Source: Poseidonibacter lekithochrous
Lineage (GTDB): Bacteria; Campylobacterota; Campylobacteria; Campylobacterales; Arcobacteraceae
Reading direction: 5' to 3'
Assembly: GCF_013283835.1 (NCBI RefSeq)
Contig: NZ_CP054052.1
Coordinates: 744,001-808,000, forward strand
Length of the DNA stretch: 64,000 nucleotides
How positions within the stretch are numbered: the stretch's first letter is position 1; every line of letters starts with the position of its first letter. The notes under the pieces were generated by a model. It was given only the letters and a program-made list of their open reading frames with translations. It made no database searches and was not told the DNA's origin. This document shows, in pieces, positions 27,607 to 38,142 of the stretch. Both the position numbers and the translations under genes were made by a program.

Positions 27607-28602
27607 TTATTTGATTTGAGTTGCAGTAATTGCAACTAAATTAGCGATATCTTCTACTGAACATCCTCTAGATAAGTCATTAACAGGTTTTGCTAAACCT
27701 TGAACAACTGGTCCATGAGCTTGTGCTCCTGCGAATCTTTGTACTAATTTATATCCAATATTTCCAGACTGTAAGTCAGGGAATACTAATACATTTGCTT
27801 TTCCAGCTACTTCTGAACCTGGTGCTTTTTTAGCTCCAATTGCTTCAACGATTGCTGCATCTGCTTGCATTTCACCATCAAAAGAGAAATCAACATTTCT
27901 TTCTTCTAATAAATCAACTGCAAATTGTACTTTATCAACTAATGGGTGCTTAGCACTCCCTTTTGTTGAGAAAGATAACATAGCAACTCTAGGATCAAGT
28001 CCAACCACTGAACTAGCTGTTGCTGCTGTTGCACAAGCGATATCTGCTAATTGCTCAGCATTAGGCTCAGGAATTACTGCACAGTCTGCAAATAAAATAA
28101 GACCATTGTCTCCAAATTTACCGTCAGCTGTTTCCATAATAAACGCAGATGATACTGTGTTAATACCAGGAGCTGTTTTGATTACATGAATTGCTGCTTT
28201 TAATACATCAGCAGTTGGTGAATTAGAACCTGCAACTAAACCGTCTGCATCTCCAAGTCTTACCATCATACAACCAAAGAATCTTGGCTCAGTAGTCATG
28301 ATTTCAGTAGCTTCTTCTCTAGATAAACCTTTTTTCTTTCTTAATTCAACTAATTCATCTATATATGTATCAATCTTATCAAATTTCTTAGGATCAATAA
28401 TTGTTGCTCCATCAATAAATGCACCACAAGCTGCTGCATCAGCTTTAATAGTTTCTTCATTTCCAATTAATACAACATTTGCTGTTTTCTCATCTAAAAC
28501 TTGTTGAGCAGCTTTTAATACTCTCTCATCTTCAGACTCTGGAAGAACAATTGTTCTTAACTGTAATTTTGCTTTTTCTTTAATGCTTTCAATTAAACCC
28601 AT
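27607..28602 (-). CDS. pta: Phosphate acetyltransferase
   Basis: 331 aa, the short form without the N-terminal DRTGG/CobB-like part. It converts acetyl phosphate and CoA to acetyl-CoA. Typical stretches are IVLPESEDERVLKAA, the PTB fold with VAGSNSPTADVLKAA, and the C-terminal VLVFPDLQSGNIGYKL and GLAKPVNDLSRGCS. It heads the pta-ackA-1 operon. Its promoter carries the direct-repeat motif shared with the acetate transporter genes of this region. Confidence 0.97.
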   Translation of the reverse strand: MGLIESIKEKAKLQLRTIVLPESEDERVLKAAQQVLDEKTANVVLIGNEETIKADAAACGAFIDGATIIDPKKFDKIDTYIDELVELRKKKGLSREEATEIMTTEPRFFGCMMVRLGDADGLVAGSNSPTADVLKAAIHVIKTAPGINTVSSAFIMETADGKFGDNGLILFADCAVIPEPNAEQLADIACATAATASSVVGLDPRVAMLSFSTKGSAKHPLVDKVQFAVDLLEERNVDFSFDGEMQADAAIVEAIGAKKAPGSEVAGKANVLVFPDLQSGNIGYKLVQRFAGAQAHGPVVQGLAKPVNDLSRGCSVEDIANLVAITATQIK

Positions 28603-28637
28603 TTAAGTTATCCTTTCTAGTTTAAAACTTGTGAAAG

Positions 28638-28670
28638 ATTATAATTCAAAACCGTAGCATATAAGTAGCA
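28638..28670 (-). promoter_or_regulatory. pta-ackA promoter with 11-bp direct-repeat operator
   Basis: On the coding strand: TGCTAC-TTATA-TGCTAC, then 10 bp, then TATAAT (28638-28643). Repeats are at 28654-28659 and 28665-28670. The repeat takes the place of a -35 box. Same geometry as three other promoters in this window. Confidence 0.75.
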
Positions 28671-28872
28671 TAGGTTTATAATCTTATTCAAGTTATATTG
28701 TATATTATATTTTTCGAAAAGTACATAAAATATACATTAAATTTGCAAAATATTTAAAATGTGCATAATTGTAATAAAATAGGGTGTTTATAGGGTTTTA
28801 AGGGATATTGTCAAGGTGATAATGTACTAAAGTTGTACGTGATGTTTAAAATTTAAGCGTTATTGATTTCTA

Positions 28873-28900
28873 TTAACAAAAGCTGTTACGCTTTTGTTAA
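28873..28900 (-). terminator. Hairpin at the end of ackA-2
   Basis: 11-bp perfect stem (28873-28883 with 28890-28900), 6-base loop, overlapping the ackA-2 stop codon. No long T-tract. Confidence 0.55.
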
Positions 28901-30073
28901 ATTGTAAGTATCTTTAGCAATTACTAATTCTTCATTAGTAGGAATTACAAAGATTTTTGTCTTAGATGTTTCTTTATTGATTTCTCTATTTTGATCGTTT
29001 CTTACTTGATTTTTTTCATTGTCAATTTCAACTCCCATAAATTCTAAACCAGAACAAACTCTTTCTCTAATTAAATCTGCATTTTCACCAATTCCAGCAG
29101 TGAAACAAATTGCATCTACACCTTCAAGCATTCCTGCATATGAACAAATGTATTTTTTAATTCTATTACATTTCATATCAATAGTTGTATTAGCTCTTTC
29201 ATCACCATTTGCAGCAGCTTCAATAATTTCTCTTAAATCAGAAGAAATTCCAGATACTCCAAGTAAACCAGATTTTTTATTTAAATAGTTAGTCATTTCA
29301 TTTGCACTCATATCTTTTCTTTCCATTAAGTAAGAAATAACAGCTGGGTCTAAATCTCCAGATCTAGTACCCATCATTAGACCTTCAAGTGGAGTAAGTC
29401 CCATTGAAGTATCAATTGATTTTCCATCTCTAACTGCACAAATTGAAGAACCATTTCCTAAGTGACAAACAATAACTTTAGAATCTTCTTTATTTAACAT
29501 TTGTTTTGCTTGATCTGATACATAGAAGTGAGAAGTTCCATGGAATCCATATTTTCTAACTTTATGTTCTTTATAATCTTCATATGGAACTGCATACATA
29601 AATGAACTAGCTGGCATAGTTTGGTGGAATGCTGTATCAAATACTGCTACATTTGGTTTTGTAGGCATTAATTCTTTACAAATCTCAATACCAATAATAT
29701 GTGCTGGATTATGTAAAGGTGCTAATGGAATTAATTCTTTTAATTTTGAAACAACATCTTCATCAATAAGAACTGAAGTAGAGAAGTACTCTCCACCATG
29801 AACAACTCTATGTCCAATTGAGTCAATATCTTCAATTGAGTTTATAACTTTATTTTCACCTTGTGTTAAAACATCTAAAACAATTTCAATTGCCTCTTTA
29901 TGTGTAGGCATATCTAAATCTTTTTTTGTTTTAGTTTCATTAGCTTCATGTACTAATCTTCCATCAATACCAATTCTTTCACAAAGTCCAGAAGCTAAAA
30001 CTTCTGTAGTTTCAGGGTTCATTAATTGATACTTTAATGATGAACTACCTGCATTTAAAATAAATACTAACAT
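28886..30073 (-). CDS. ackA: Acetate kinase 2
   Basis: 395 aa, intact acetate kinase with the same motifs as the 400-aa paralogue (LNAGSSSLKYQLMNP, VFDTAFHQTMP, YGFHGTSH, MGLTPLEGLMMGTRSGD, CFTAGIGENA). The two differ throughout, so the duplication is not recent or one copy was acquired. It is not joined to a pta; it has its own promoter with ATGTCA/TGACAT repeats rather than the TGCTAY repeat. A role under other conditions, or with propionate, is possible but not shown. Confidence 0.96.
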   Translation of the reverse strand: MLVFILNAGSSSLKYQLMNPETTEVLASGLCERIGIDGRLVHEANETKTKKDLDMPTHKEAIEIVLDVLTQGENKVINSIEDIDSIGHRVVHGGEYFSTSVLIDEDVVSKLKELIPLAPLHNPAHIIGIEICKELMPTKPNVAVFDTAFHQTMPASSFMYAVPYEDYKEHKVRKYGFHGTSHFYVSDQAKQMLNKEDSKVIVCHLGNGSSICAVRDGKSIDTSMGLTPLEGLMMGTRSGDLDPAVISYLMERKDMSANEMTNYLNKKSGLLGVSGISSDLREIIEAAANGDERANTTIDMKCNRIKKYICSYAGMLEGVDAICFTAGIGENADLIRERVCSGLEFMGVEIDNEKNQVRNDQNREINKETSKTKIFVIPTNEELVIAKDTYNLTKA

Positions 30074-30105
30074 TCAATAAATCCTTATATTTTTTTTATT
30101 TTATC

Positions 30106-30142
30106 GACATTATATGTCATATTTATGTCAAACAAATGACAT
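30106..30142 (-). promoter_or_regulatory. ackA-2 promoter with ATGTCA/TGACAT repeats
   Basis: A TATAAT box (30109-30114, minus strand) is overlapped by a set of repeats: ATGTCA at 30114-30119 and 30125-30130 (11-bp period), with GACAT copies in the other orientation at 30106-30110 and 30138-30142. Overlap with the -10 box suggests repression. The regulator is unknown. Confidence 0.5.
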
Positions 30143-30154
30143 GGATCAATAAAA

Positions 30155-30775
30155 CTACTTTATTTTTACTTTTGGTAAGTTTTTTAACTTAATAAAAATT
30201 AAAGAAGTCATTAAAGCATCATTATATGCATCATGCTTACCCATTACTGGAATATCTAAATCTTCCATAATTGTGTCGAACCTAAGATCAATATTTGCTT
30301 GAGGTATTTTTTCTATTTTATAATCATAATAAATCTCAGAAACTTCTAATGCTTTATTTGGAAGTTTAATACCAATTTTTGGTTTTAAATATTTGTTAAC
30401 CATAGAAATATCAAATTCTAGGAAATAACCAACTAAAGTTCTATTTCCAATATAATCTATAAATTCTTCAATTACGTTATTAATATCATCTGCATCTTCA
30501 AGATCACACTCACGTATGTGATGAATTTTAATTGCATCTGCTTGTAGTTTTGTTTTAGGTTTTACAAATCTTACAAATTTTTTACTAGATATAACCACAT
30601 TATTTTTAATAATAACTGCACCTATTGAGATAATATCATCTTTTTTAGGATCTAATCCTGTTGTCTCACAATCAAAACACACATACTCATCTTCATGTGG
30701 TTTATCAAAAAGGTAAGAATAGTTTTGATCCTTTAATCTCTTTTTACTAAAGTAGTTATTGATGATTCTAAACAT
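30155..30775 (-). CDS. DnaQ-like 3'-5' exonuclease 1, partner of the DUF294 protein
   Basis: 206 aa, DEDDh exonuclease of the DNA polymerase III epsilon type. Exo I CFDCETTGL supplies Asp and Glu, Exo II is FDISMVNKYL-like, and Exo III is HDAYNDA. It overlaps the upstream cNMP/CBS/DUF294 gene by 8 bp, so the two are translated together. In many proteobacteria this pair accompanies acetate-permease genes. The substrate is unknown; a replication role is unlikely given the context. Confidence 0.85.
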   Translation of the reverse strand: MFRIINNYFSKKRLKDQNYSYLFDKPHEDEYVCFDCETTGLDPKKDDIISIGAVIIKNNVVISSKKFVRFVKPKTKLQADAIKIHHIRECDLEDADDINNVIEEFIDYIGNRTLVGYFLEFDISMVNKYLKPKIGIKLPNKALEVSEIYYDYKIEKIPQANIDLRFDTIMEDLDIPVMGKHDAYNDALMTSLIFIKLKNLPKVKIK

Positions 30776-32609
30776 AGTTCAACTTAAAATGATATTCTAG
30801 TTTTTTCTTTAGTTTATTAATGATTTTGAATGAATCTTTTAATAAATCTTTTTGCATTGTATTTAGATTATCTGGGTTGATATAGTTATCAATAACCTCG
30901 TTTTTATCAAGTTTTTCAAGATTAGATTTTAATTTTAGATTTGATAAGAAATTAAATGCCATTATTAACTCTTGTGCAAACTCATCATCAAATACACCTT
31001 GTTCTGTTAATACCTTGATTCTTTTATTTGTATTAGTATTAAATAGTTTTTTCTCTAAACTTAAAGCTCTAACACTTTGTACTAATATGAATATACCGCC
31101 TTTTTTAATATCAAGCTCATTTTTATGATCATTATTAGCACTATCAAATACAAATCCATCAAAGAATCCTAAAGGTACATCAAAATTCATAATTACTTTT
31201 GCAAAATTAGATTTGAAAGCTTGAGAATCAGCTCCAGCTTTAAATAGATACTCTTTTAATTCTAATATTATGTCAATATCCCCTGATGCACAAACTGAAT
31301 CGTAGAAAATTGCTACATTCATTAAATTATCAGGATTTGGTTCATTTACCCATGAATAAATTAAATCTTTGAAATCAGATTTTCTTCTACACCAGTATGG
31401 ATTTGAAACCATAATATTACCTTCGCATCTTGGAAAACCAAAATCTACTAAAGTATCTGTAAATTTGTTTGTAAATGTTTGTAACTCTTCATCTGTAATC
31501 TCACAATCATCATCAATAATTAAAGCATTATCTTGATCAGTTTTAAGAACTTGTTCTCCTCTTCCTTCACTTCCCATAACAACTAAACAAGACTTACCTT
31601 GCAGTTGAATTGGTGCAAGAATATTATAAAGTTTATTTAGAAGTTTTCTATTTAATTGATTAATTAATTTAGAAATAAATTCAATTTTTACACCTTTTGC
31701 ATTAAGTGATTTAATGATTTTCATAAATGAGTGTGATGCTGCCTTTAACTCATCAACTGTTTCAGCTTTTACAATTTCATTGGATACAGCAAATGTGTTA
31801 GTCGCAAAGAAAGAAGATAAAGATATTTGATCAAGAATACCAATTATTTCGCCTTTATTATTTTTTACTACAACTCTTTTTAGACCATGTTTTGCCATTA
31901 TAAGTTGAGCATTAAATAAAAAGTCATTTTCATTTACATAAACTAAACCTTTTGATGCAATTTTTACAATTTTATCATCAAAGTCCATTCTATTTAAAAT
32001 TACTTTTTGTCTAAAATCTGAATCAGTAACAATATACATTTCCCCATCTTGGTCTTTTAATAATACCGTTGGTACTTTTTCTTTCTTTATTATAGTTGCT
32101 GCTTCAAAAATTGTTTTTTCAGTGTCAATAATTACAGCTGGATGTATTTGAGCATCTTTGATTTTAGCAACCATAATATTTGCCATATCTTTATTTTTTT
32201 CTTGATTGATATGATTATTAAGTTTTTGTGAAATAGTCTGAAAGAAAAAACTCTCTAATTCAGTATTTTCATGTAATGTTTTAATGAAAATTTCTCTAGG
32301 TAATGAATAACAGATAGTTTCTTGTGCAGTAATAAATGTGTGCTTTGAATAGTTTTCAACAAGTGAAATTGGATCAAATATTTCATTCTTTGAAAAAATT
32401 GAAAGTACTTCATCGTTTAATGTTTCTTGAACGATACCTTTTAATACAAAATATAAATGTGTTGGTTCACTTCCTTGTTTTTGTAAAATCTCATTTTTTT
32501 TAAAATAAACAATATCAATATTTTCCGCAAATGTTTCTAATTGAACTTTGTTCAAATGTTCAAAGGGATGAATTGATGTCAGAAAAGTTTTTTGTTCTAA
32601 TATACTCAT
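30768..32609 (-). CDS. cNMP-binding/CBS/DUF294 nucleotidyltransferase-like signalling protein 1
   Basis: 613 aa. Domains in order: cyclic-nucleotide-binding-like (about 10-130), two CBS domains (about 150-275), DUF294 putative nucleotidyltransferase with GSEGRGEQVLKTDQDNA (about 345-365), and the DUF294 C-terminal helical domain. No membrane segment. It may sense a nucleotide and modify a partner by nucleotidyl transfer, but the target is unknown. It forms a module with the exonuclease gene and has a full paralogue at 38142-39959. Confidence 0.88.
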   Translation of the reverse strand: MSILEQKTFLTSIHPFEHLNKVQLETFAENIDIVYFKKNEILQKQGSEPTHLYFVLKGIVQETLNDEVLSIFSKNEIFDPISLVENYSKHTFITAQETICYSLPREIFIKTLHENTELESFFFQTISQKLNNHINQEKNKDMANIMVAKIKDAQIHPAVIIDTEKTIFEAATIIKKEKVPTVLLKDQDGEMYIVTDSDFRQKVILNRMDFDDKIVKIASKGLVYVNENDFLFNAQLIMAKHGLKRVVVKNNKGEIIGILDQISLSSFFATNTFAVSNEIVKAETVDELKAASHSFMKIIKSLNAKGVKIEFISKLINQLNRKLLNKLYNILAPIQLQGKSCLVVMGSEGRGEQVLKTDQDNALIIDDDCEITDEELQTFTNKFTDTLVDFGFPRCEGNIMVSNPYWCRRKSDFKDLIYSWVNEPNPDNLMNVAIFYDSVCASGDIDIILELKEYLFKAGADSQAFKSNFAKVIMNFDVPLGFFDGFVFDSANNDHKNELDIKKGGIFILVQSVRALSLEKKLFNTNTNKRIKVLTEQGVFDDEFAQELIMAFNFLSNLKLKSNLEKLDKNEVIDNYINPDNLNTMQKDLLKDSFKIINKLKKKLEYHFKLNYV

Positions 32610-32773
32610 AAATATGCTTCCTATGTTTTAGTAATATACTAAATATTTATGTATATATTTTATCTAAAAATGCATAAGTAAATTATTATTAAATGAGTAA
32701 AAAAATGAAAATAAATTGCGTTTTTGTGGGAATAGTGTAAGAAAAATTGAATTTTAATAACTAGATAATAAAT

Positions 32774-32803
32774 TTTATCAAAGGAATAAATTCCTTTGAT
32801 AAA
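32774..32803 (-). terminator. Palindromic hairpin after actP-1
   Basis: 14-bp perfect inverted repeat (32774-32787 with 32790-32803), 7 bases after the symporter stop codon. Confidence 0.6.
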
Positions 32804-32809
32804 TAAGTA

Positions 32810-34459
32810 CTAGTGATCAACTGCTCCAGCTGAACCAATACCTGTATTTGCTCTAACATTTTGTGCTCTATACATTTCTTTTTCGTTTCTACCTCTTTCA
32901 GATGAATCTGTTTTAGAGAATAACCAAATTGAAACAAATGCTATAGTTACAGAGAATAAAGCAGGGTGTTTATAAGGGAATAAAGCTTCTTCATTTCCTA
33001 AAATAGAAACCCATACAATAGGTCCAACAATAACTAAAGTAATAGCAGTTAATAATCCAATTAATCCACCAATGAATGCACCTCTAGTCGTTAATCCTCT
33101 CCAGTAAATTGAAAGAAATAAAATTGGGAAGTTAGCAGATGCAGCAATACCGAATGCTAATCCAACCATGTATGCAATATTTTGCTCTTCAAATGCAATA
33201 CCTAAAGTAACACCAACAATACCAACAACAACAACTGTATATCTAGAGATTTTTACAATTTGCTCATCAGTAGCTTTTGGATTAATTACATTTGAGTATA
33301 AGTCATGCGAAATTGCTGAAGCACCTGCTAAAGTAAGTCCTGAAACAACCGCTAAAATAGTTGCAAAAGCAACAGCTGAAATAAATCCTAAGAATGCATT
33401 TCCACCTAACATATGTGATAAGTGAATAGATGCCATATTATTTCCACCGAATAATTTACCATCAACAAAATACTGTGCACCATCTGCTGAGTTTAAGAAT
33501 GCGATTGCACCAAAACCAACGATAGTAATAATAACCCAGAAGTAACCAACAAAACCAGTTGCATAAACAACAGATTTTCTAGCTTCTTTTGCATTACCAA
33601 CAGTAAAGAATCTCATAAGTACATGTGGAAGACCAGCAGTTCCTAACATTAATGCCATACCTAATGAAATAGCAGAGATTGGGTCAGAAATAAATCCACC
33701 TGGTGCTAAAATTGATTCACCAGCACTGTGATTTTCAACAGCTTTAACTGCTAAAGATTCAAATGAGAAATCAAATGAGTAAAGAACCATTATTGCCATG
33801 AATGATACACCTGTTAATAATAAACAAGCTTTAATAATTTGTACCCAAGTAGTTGCAAGCATACCACCAAAAGTTACATAAATAATCATCATAATACCAA
33901 CAAGAATTACAGCGAATTCATATTCCATACCAAATAATACTTGAATAAGTTTACCAGCTCCAACCATTTGAGCAATTAAGTATAAAACAACAACAGATAA
34001 AGTACCAAACGCAGCAAGAGTTCTAATCTCTTTTTGTCCTAATCTGTATGCAGCAATATCAGCAAATGTAAATTTACCTAAGTTTCTTAACTTCTCAGCC
34101 ATGAAGAATAAAATAATTGGCCATCCAACTAAGAATGAAACAGCATAGATAACTCCATCATAACCTTTTAAGTAAATTAAACCAGATACACCAAGGAATG
34201 CAGCAGCTGACATATAATCACCAGCAATTGCTAATCCATTTTGGAAACCAGTAATTCCTCCACCAGCAGTATAGAAATCAGATGCTGATTTCGTTCTTCT
34301 TGCAGCCCATACTGTTAAACCTAAAGTAAAAACAATAAAAACAAAGAACATAATAATCGCAGGTATATTAAGTTCTCTTTTTGTTGCTTCAAAAGATGCA
34401 TCTCCAGCAGCAAATGCACTTAAAGCTATAATTGAAATGATTGCTAAAATTTTTAACAT
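32810..34459 (-). CDS. actP: Cation/acetate symporter ActP-1
   Basis: 549 aa, sodium:solute symporter family with about 13 membrane helices. The N-terminus is a hydrophobic leader followed by the core helix with [20 protein letters not shown], and [12 protein letters not shown] and [11 protein letters not shown] are family-typical. It imports acetate and related short monocarboxylates with Na+. The first base of its ATG is shared with the DUF485 stop, as in the E. coli yjcH-actP pair. A paralogue of the same length lies 2.5 kb away. Confidence 0.93.
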   Translation of the reverse strand: MLKILAIISIIALSAFAAGDASFEATKRELNIPAIIMFFVFIVFTLGLTVWAARRTKSASDFYTAGGGITGFQNGLAIAGDYMSAAAFLGVSGLIYLKGYDGVIYAVSFLVGWPIILFFMAEKLRNLGKFTFADIAAYRLGQKEIRTLAAFGTLSVVVLYLIAQMVGAGKLIQVLFGMEYEFAVILVGIMMIIYVTFGGMLATTWVQIIKACLLLTGVSFMAIMVLYSFDFSFESLAVKAVENHSAGESILAPGGFISDPISAISLGMALMLGTAGLPHVLMRFFTVGNAKEARKSVVYATGFVGYFWVIITIVGFGAIAFLNSADGAQYFVDGKLFGGNNMASIHLSHMLGGNAFLGFISAVAFATILAVVSGLTLAGASAISHDLYSNVINPKATDEQIVKISRYTVVVVGIVGVTLGIAFEEQNIAYMVGLAFGIAASANFPILFLSIYWRGLTTRGAFIGGLIGLLTAITLVIVGPIVWVSILGNEEALFPYKHPALFSVTIAFVSIWLFSKTDSSERGRNEKEMYRAQNVRANTGIGSAGAVDH

Positions 34460-34773
34460 TATAATAAATCCTTTACGTCTTCTTTAATATCATTAGTTAA
34501 GTCTTCAAACTCACCATTTGCTCTTTTAACATAAATAAGAGTTGTGATAAAACTAATTACTAAGATTGCTAAAGCAATAGGAAATGCTACTGTTGTAAGC
34601 CCTTCACCAATTTTTGTAGCTAATACTTCTTTGTTAAATGCAATTGTTAAAATAAATGCATAAAACATAACTAGTACAAAAATCCCAAGTTTAATACCAA
34701 AACTATTTCTTTTAGAAACTAGTTCTTGATACTTAGGATTATTTTCGATTCTTTCTACTAATTCGTCCTTCAT
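34459..34773 (-). CDS. DUF485 small membrane partner of ActP-1
   Basis: 104 aa from the chosen ATG at 34773, which follows GGAAG at good spacing and makes it equal in length to its paralogue; a longer frame to 34806 adds 11 residues without a ribosome site. Two membrane helices ([18 protein letters not shown] and [19 protein letters not shown]). DUF485 proteins (YjcH) accompany ActP; their function is unclear. Its promoter carries the acetate-island direct repeat. Confidence 0.9.
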   Translation of the reverse strand: MKDELVERIENNPKYQELVSKRNSFGIKLGIFVLVMFYAFILTIAFNKEVLATKIGEGLTTVAFPIALAILVISFITTLIYVKRANGEFEDLTNDIKEDVKDLL

Positions 34774-34836
34774 GTTGCTTCCTTTTTTGTATAACTTAAT
34801 GTGCAAGTTATCCTGTGTACTTATTTTTATATAACT

Positions 34837-34869
34837 ATTTCTAATCTTTTATGTAGCAGTAGAATAGCA
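34837..34869 (-). promoter_or_regulatory. actP-1 promoter with 11-bp direct-repeat operator
   Basis: Coding strand: TGCTAT-TCTAC-TGCTAC, 10 bp, then AGAAAT (or TAGAAA one base earlier) as a weak -10. Repeats at 34853-34858 and 34864-34869. Same spacing as the pta promoter. Confidence 0.7.
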
Positions 34870-35274
34870 AATAAAAAAAATGTATGTTTATTATACATCC
34901 AAAAATTTACGAAAAGAAAGTATTAAATATTAAAATGTGTAAAAAATATGTTTTTTTTGTAGAAAGGTAACATAAAATACCATTATAAATTATCCTATTT
35001 AATTAATTATTTTAAGTTTTGTTTTATATATGGCTAAAATGGCTCTAAAGGATAAAAATTGTTACATAAGGTAATGTTTTTATAGTCTAATGTTACATAT
35101 ATGTTATATAATTTTATATAACCCTTTTATTCTATTGCTATTAATACTAATAAATAATAATAACAATGATTAATATTGCTAAGAAAATAGAAAAATGTTA
35201 TTTTTTTTATGTAACTTAAATTGTAAAATAGGGATTATTTGTATATTTTGAAGGTATTAGTTTTGAGCAAGGAA

Positions 35275-35301
35275 TCAAAGAGAGTGTACAACTCTCTTTG
35301 A
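35275..35301 (-). terminator. Hairpin after actP-2
   Basis: 11-bp perfect stem (35275-35285 with 35291-35301) with a 5-base loop, 20 bases after the stop codon. Confidence 0.7.
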
Positions 35302-35321
35302 AATGTACAATAAATGTACAA

Positions 35322-36971
35322 TTAGTGATCAACAGCTCCGTCAGCTCCGATTCCAGTTTCAGCTCTAACACTTTGTGCTTCATAAGCTTTAATTTCATCT
35401 TTTGCTCTTTGCGATTTATCAGTAATTGAGAAGAACCAAATACCAATGAATGCAACAGATACTGAGAATAGTGCAGGGTGTTTATAAGGGAAAATAGCTT
35501 CAGCATTTCCTAAAACAGATACCCATACAACAGGACCTAAAATTACAAGCACTACCGCAGTAAGTAATCCTAAGAACCCACCAATGAATGCTCCTCTAGT
35601 TGTTAACTTAGACCAGTAAATTGATAAGAATAAAATTGGGAAGTTAGCAGATGCAGCAATAGCAAATGCAAGACCAACCATAAATGCAATATTTTGGTGC
35701 TCGAAAGCAATACCTAATACAACACCAACTACACCAATTGCAATTGTTGCTCTTTTTGATACAGCAATTTCTTGCTCTTCAGTAGCATTAGTATTAATAA
35801 CAGATGCGTAAAGGTCATGTGAAATTGCAGATGCACCTGCAAGAGTAAGACCAGAAACAACCGCTAAAATAGTAGCAAATGCAACAGCTGAAATAAATCC
35901 TAAGAATACATTTCCACCAACAACATGTGATAAGTGAATTGCAGCCATATTATTTCCACCAAATAATTGACCATCAACAAAGTACTGTTGACCTTCTGGA
36001 GAGTTTAAGAATACAATTGCTCCAAGACCAATAATAGCAATAACTAAGTAGAAGTAACCAATAAATCCAGTTGCATAAACAACAGATTTTCTAGCTTCTT
36101 TAGCATTTCCAACAGTAAAGAATCTCATAAGAACGTGAGGTAAACCCGCAGTACCTAACATAAGAGCTAAACCAAGTGAAATTGCGGAGATTGGATCGGA
36201 TATAAATCCTCCAGGCGCCATAATATCTTGACCTAACGTATGAGTTTCAACAGCTTTTGTTGCTAATGCTTCGAATGAGAATCCAAAGTGACTTAATACC
36301 ATGTAACCCATGAAAGTTACACCAGAAAGTAATAATACAGCTTTAATAATTTGTACCCAAGTAGTTGCTAACATCCCACCAAAAGTAACATATACAATCA
36401 TCATAATTCCAACAAGGATAACTGCATATTCATATTCTAAACCAAATAATACTTGAATTAACTTTCCAGAACCAACCATTTGAGCAATAAGATATAAAGT
36501 AACAACTGCTAAAGAACCCGCAGCAGCAAGAGATCTAATCTCTTTTTGACCTAATCTATATGCAGCAATATCAGCGAATGTAAATTTACCTAAGTTTCTT
36601 AATTTTTCAGCCATTAAGAATAAAATTACAGGCCAACCAACTAAAAATCCAACAGCATAAACTAATCCATCATAACCTTTAAGGTATACTAAACCTGAAA
36701 GACCTAAGAAAGATGCAGCTGACATGTAGTCACCCGCAATTGCCATACCATTTTGGAAACCAGAAATTCCTCCACCTGCTGTATAGAAATCACTAGCAGA
36801 TTTAGTTCTTTTTGCAGCCCAGTAAGTAATAGCTAAAGTACCACCAACAAAGATAAAGAACATAATAATCGCAGGAATATTTAATTCTCTTTTAGTTGCC
36901 TCAAATGTTGCATCACCAGCAGCAAACATTGCTACAGCGAATACAGAAAGTAGTGCTAATATTTTTAACAT
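35322..36971 (-). CDS. actP: Cation/acetate symporter ActP-2
   Basis: 549 aa, close paralogue of ActP-1 with the same helix pattern and the same motifs ([42 protein letters not shown]) and the same C-terminal GADGAVDH-type tail. Very similar length and sequence point to tandem duplication of the DUF485-actP operon. The two promoters differ in their -10 boxes, so expression levels may differ. Imports acetate-type monocarboxylates; exact preference unknown. Confidence 0.93.
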   Translation of the reverse strand: MLKILALLSVFAVAMFAAGDATFEATKRELNIPAIIMFFIFVGGTLAITYWAAKRTKSASDFYTAGGGISGFQNGMAIAGDYMSAASFLGLSGLVYLKGYDGLVYAVGFLVGWPVILFLMAEKLRNLGKFTFADIAAYRLGQKEIRSLAAAGSLAVVTLYLIAQMVGSGKLIQVLFGLEYEYAVILVGIMMIVYVTFGGMLATTWVQIIKAVLLLSGVTFMGYMVLSHFGFSFEALATKAVETHTLGQDIMAPGGFISDPISAISLGLALMLGTAGLPHVLMRFFTVGNAKEARKSVVYATGFIGYFYLVIAIIGLGAIVFLNSPEGQQYFVDGQLFGGNNMAAIHLSHVVGGNVFLGFISAVAFATILAVVSGLTLAGASAISHDLYASVINTNATEEQEIAVSKRATIAIGVVGVVLGIAFEHQNIAFMVGLAFAIAASANFPILFLSIYWSKLTTRGAFIGGFLGLLTAVVLVILGPVVWVSVLGNAEAIFPYKHPALFSVSVAFIGIWFFSITDKSQRAKDEIKAYEAQSVRAETGIGADGAVDH

Positions 36972-37285
36972 TATAATAAATCCTTTACATCAGCTTTAAT
37001 TTCATTAGTTAAATCTTCAAACTCACCGTTTGCTCTTTTAACATAAATTAATGTTGTAATGAAACTTACTACAATAATTGCAGCCGCAACTGGGAATGCA
37101 ATTGTCATAACACCCTCACCAGTTAATGTTCCTAATACACTAGGATTAAATGCAATTGTTAAAATATATGCATAAAACATCACTAATACGAAAATCGATA
37201 ATTTCAGGGCGAAACCACTTCTTTTCTTAACTAACTCTTGATATTTAGAGTTATTTTTGATTCGTTGTACTAACTCATCATTCAT
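36971..37285 (-). CDS. DUF485 small membrane partner of ActP-2
   Basis: 104 aa, two membrane helices ([17 protein letters not shown] and [19 protein letters not shown]) with a Lys/Asp-rich tail that is nearly identical to that of its paralogue. Stop and actP-2 start overlap by one base (TAATG). First gene of the actP-2 operon, with a GGAG ribosome site upstream. Confidence 0.9.
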   Translation of the reverse strand: MNDELVQRIKNNSKYQELVKKRSGFALKLSIFVLVMFYAYILTIAFNPSVLGTLTGEGVMTIAFPVAAAIIVVSFITTLIYVKRANGEFEDLTNEIKADVKDLL

Positions 37286-37329
37286 TTTTGCCTCCTTAGT
37301 TATTTTATTCGAATTAAATAATAATATTT

Positions 37330-37362
37330 CTTAAAGTAAAGAAACGTAGCATTTACGTAGCA
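37330..37362 (-). promoter_or_regulatory. actP-2 promoter with 11-bp direct-repeat operator
   Basis: Coding strand: TGCTAC-GTAAA-TGCTAC, 10 bp, then TTTAAG as a weak -10. Repeats at 37346-37351 and 37357-37362. Same spacing as the pta, actP-1 and DUF4212 promoters. Confidence 0.75.
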
Positions 37363-37474
37363 TTCGAATAAAAATAAGACTAATTATACATAGTAAAAAT
37401 TATATTTAACCATTATTAGTGTATTTTAAGTGTAATTTAATATTGGGAAAGATTATATGTAACTTTTAGAAGCT

Positions 37475-37509
37475 AAAAAAAGAGAAATAATTCTAAAATT
37501 ATTCTCTTC
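37475..37509 (-). terminator. Intrinsic terminator after exonuclease 2
   Basis: Minus strand: GAGAATAATT-TTAG-AATTATTTCTC stem with one bulge, then TTTTTTT. It begins at the stop codon of the exonuclease gene. Confidence 0.85.
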
Positions 37510-38142
37510 CTAATTCGTGTAAAAAGTTGTTTTTGCAGGAGTGATGTGTCTTAATTTTAAAAACATCATTGAAGTCATAATTGCATCATTTAGTGCATCA
37601 TGTTTTCCAAGTTCTGGAATATCTAATTCTTTTAAAATTGTGTCAAATTTTAAATCAATAAATTCATATTCACTAGTTTTTTTTCTTGTTTTATAATACA
37701 TTGAAGAAACTTCAATTGATTCATTTGGAAGTTTTATACCAATGAATTTTTTTGTATATTTTGATATCATTGCAATATCAAAATTTATGTAATATCCAAC
37801 AATAGGTCGATTTCCAATAAATTCTAATAACTCTTTTATTGCTACTTCTGGTTCAACTGCATTTTCTAAATCTATAGGTCTAATATGATGAATTTTAATT
37901 GATTCAGCGGTTACATTTTTTGAAGGTTTAACAAAAATATTAAGAGTTTTTCTCATTAATATTTTATTTTCTTTTATTAAAACTGCACCAATTGAAAGTA
38001 TTTCATCTTTTCTAGGACTAAGCCCAGTAGTTTCACAATCTAAGCATATATATTCATGTTCTTTAGGTTCATCAAATAGATATAGATATTTATCATCTTT
38101 TAGTTTTCTTTTATTCCAGCTTCTTAAAAAATTATCAAACAT
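37510..38142 (-). CDS. DnaQ-like 3'-5' exonuclease 2, partner of the DUF294 protein
   Basis: 210 aa, DEDDh exonuclease with CLDCETTGLSPRKDEILSIGA and HDALNDAIMTSMMF. Paralogue of the 206-aa protein at 30155-30775, including the N-terminal extension with YLFDEPKEHEYI. It overlaps the upstream DUF294 gene by one base. Same module as the first pair; substrate unknown. Confidence 0.85.
   Translation of the reverse strand: MFDNFLRSWNKRKLKDDKYLYLFDEPKEHEYICLDCETTGLSPRKDEILSIGAVLIKENKILMRKTLNIFVKPSKNVTAESIKIHHIRPIDLENAVEPEVAIKELLEFIGNRPIVGYYINFDIAMISKYTKKFIGIKLPNESIEVSSMYYKTRKKTSEYEFIDLKFDTILKELDIPELGKHDALNDAIMTSMMFLKLRHITPAKTTFYTN

Larger units (their letters stand above)
34774..35321. other. Long gene-free region between the two DUF485-actP operons
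   Basis: 548 bp. The left part holds the actP-1 operator/promoter (34837-34869). The middle is AT-rich with scattered GTTACAT/ATGTAAC words and a small hairpin at 35103-35122. The right end holds the actP-2 hairpin terminator and two ATGTACAA words 11 bp apart (35303 and 35314). I see no convincing ORF; a small RNA cannot be excluded. Confidence 0.45.
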
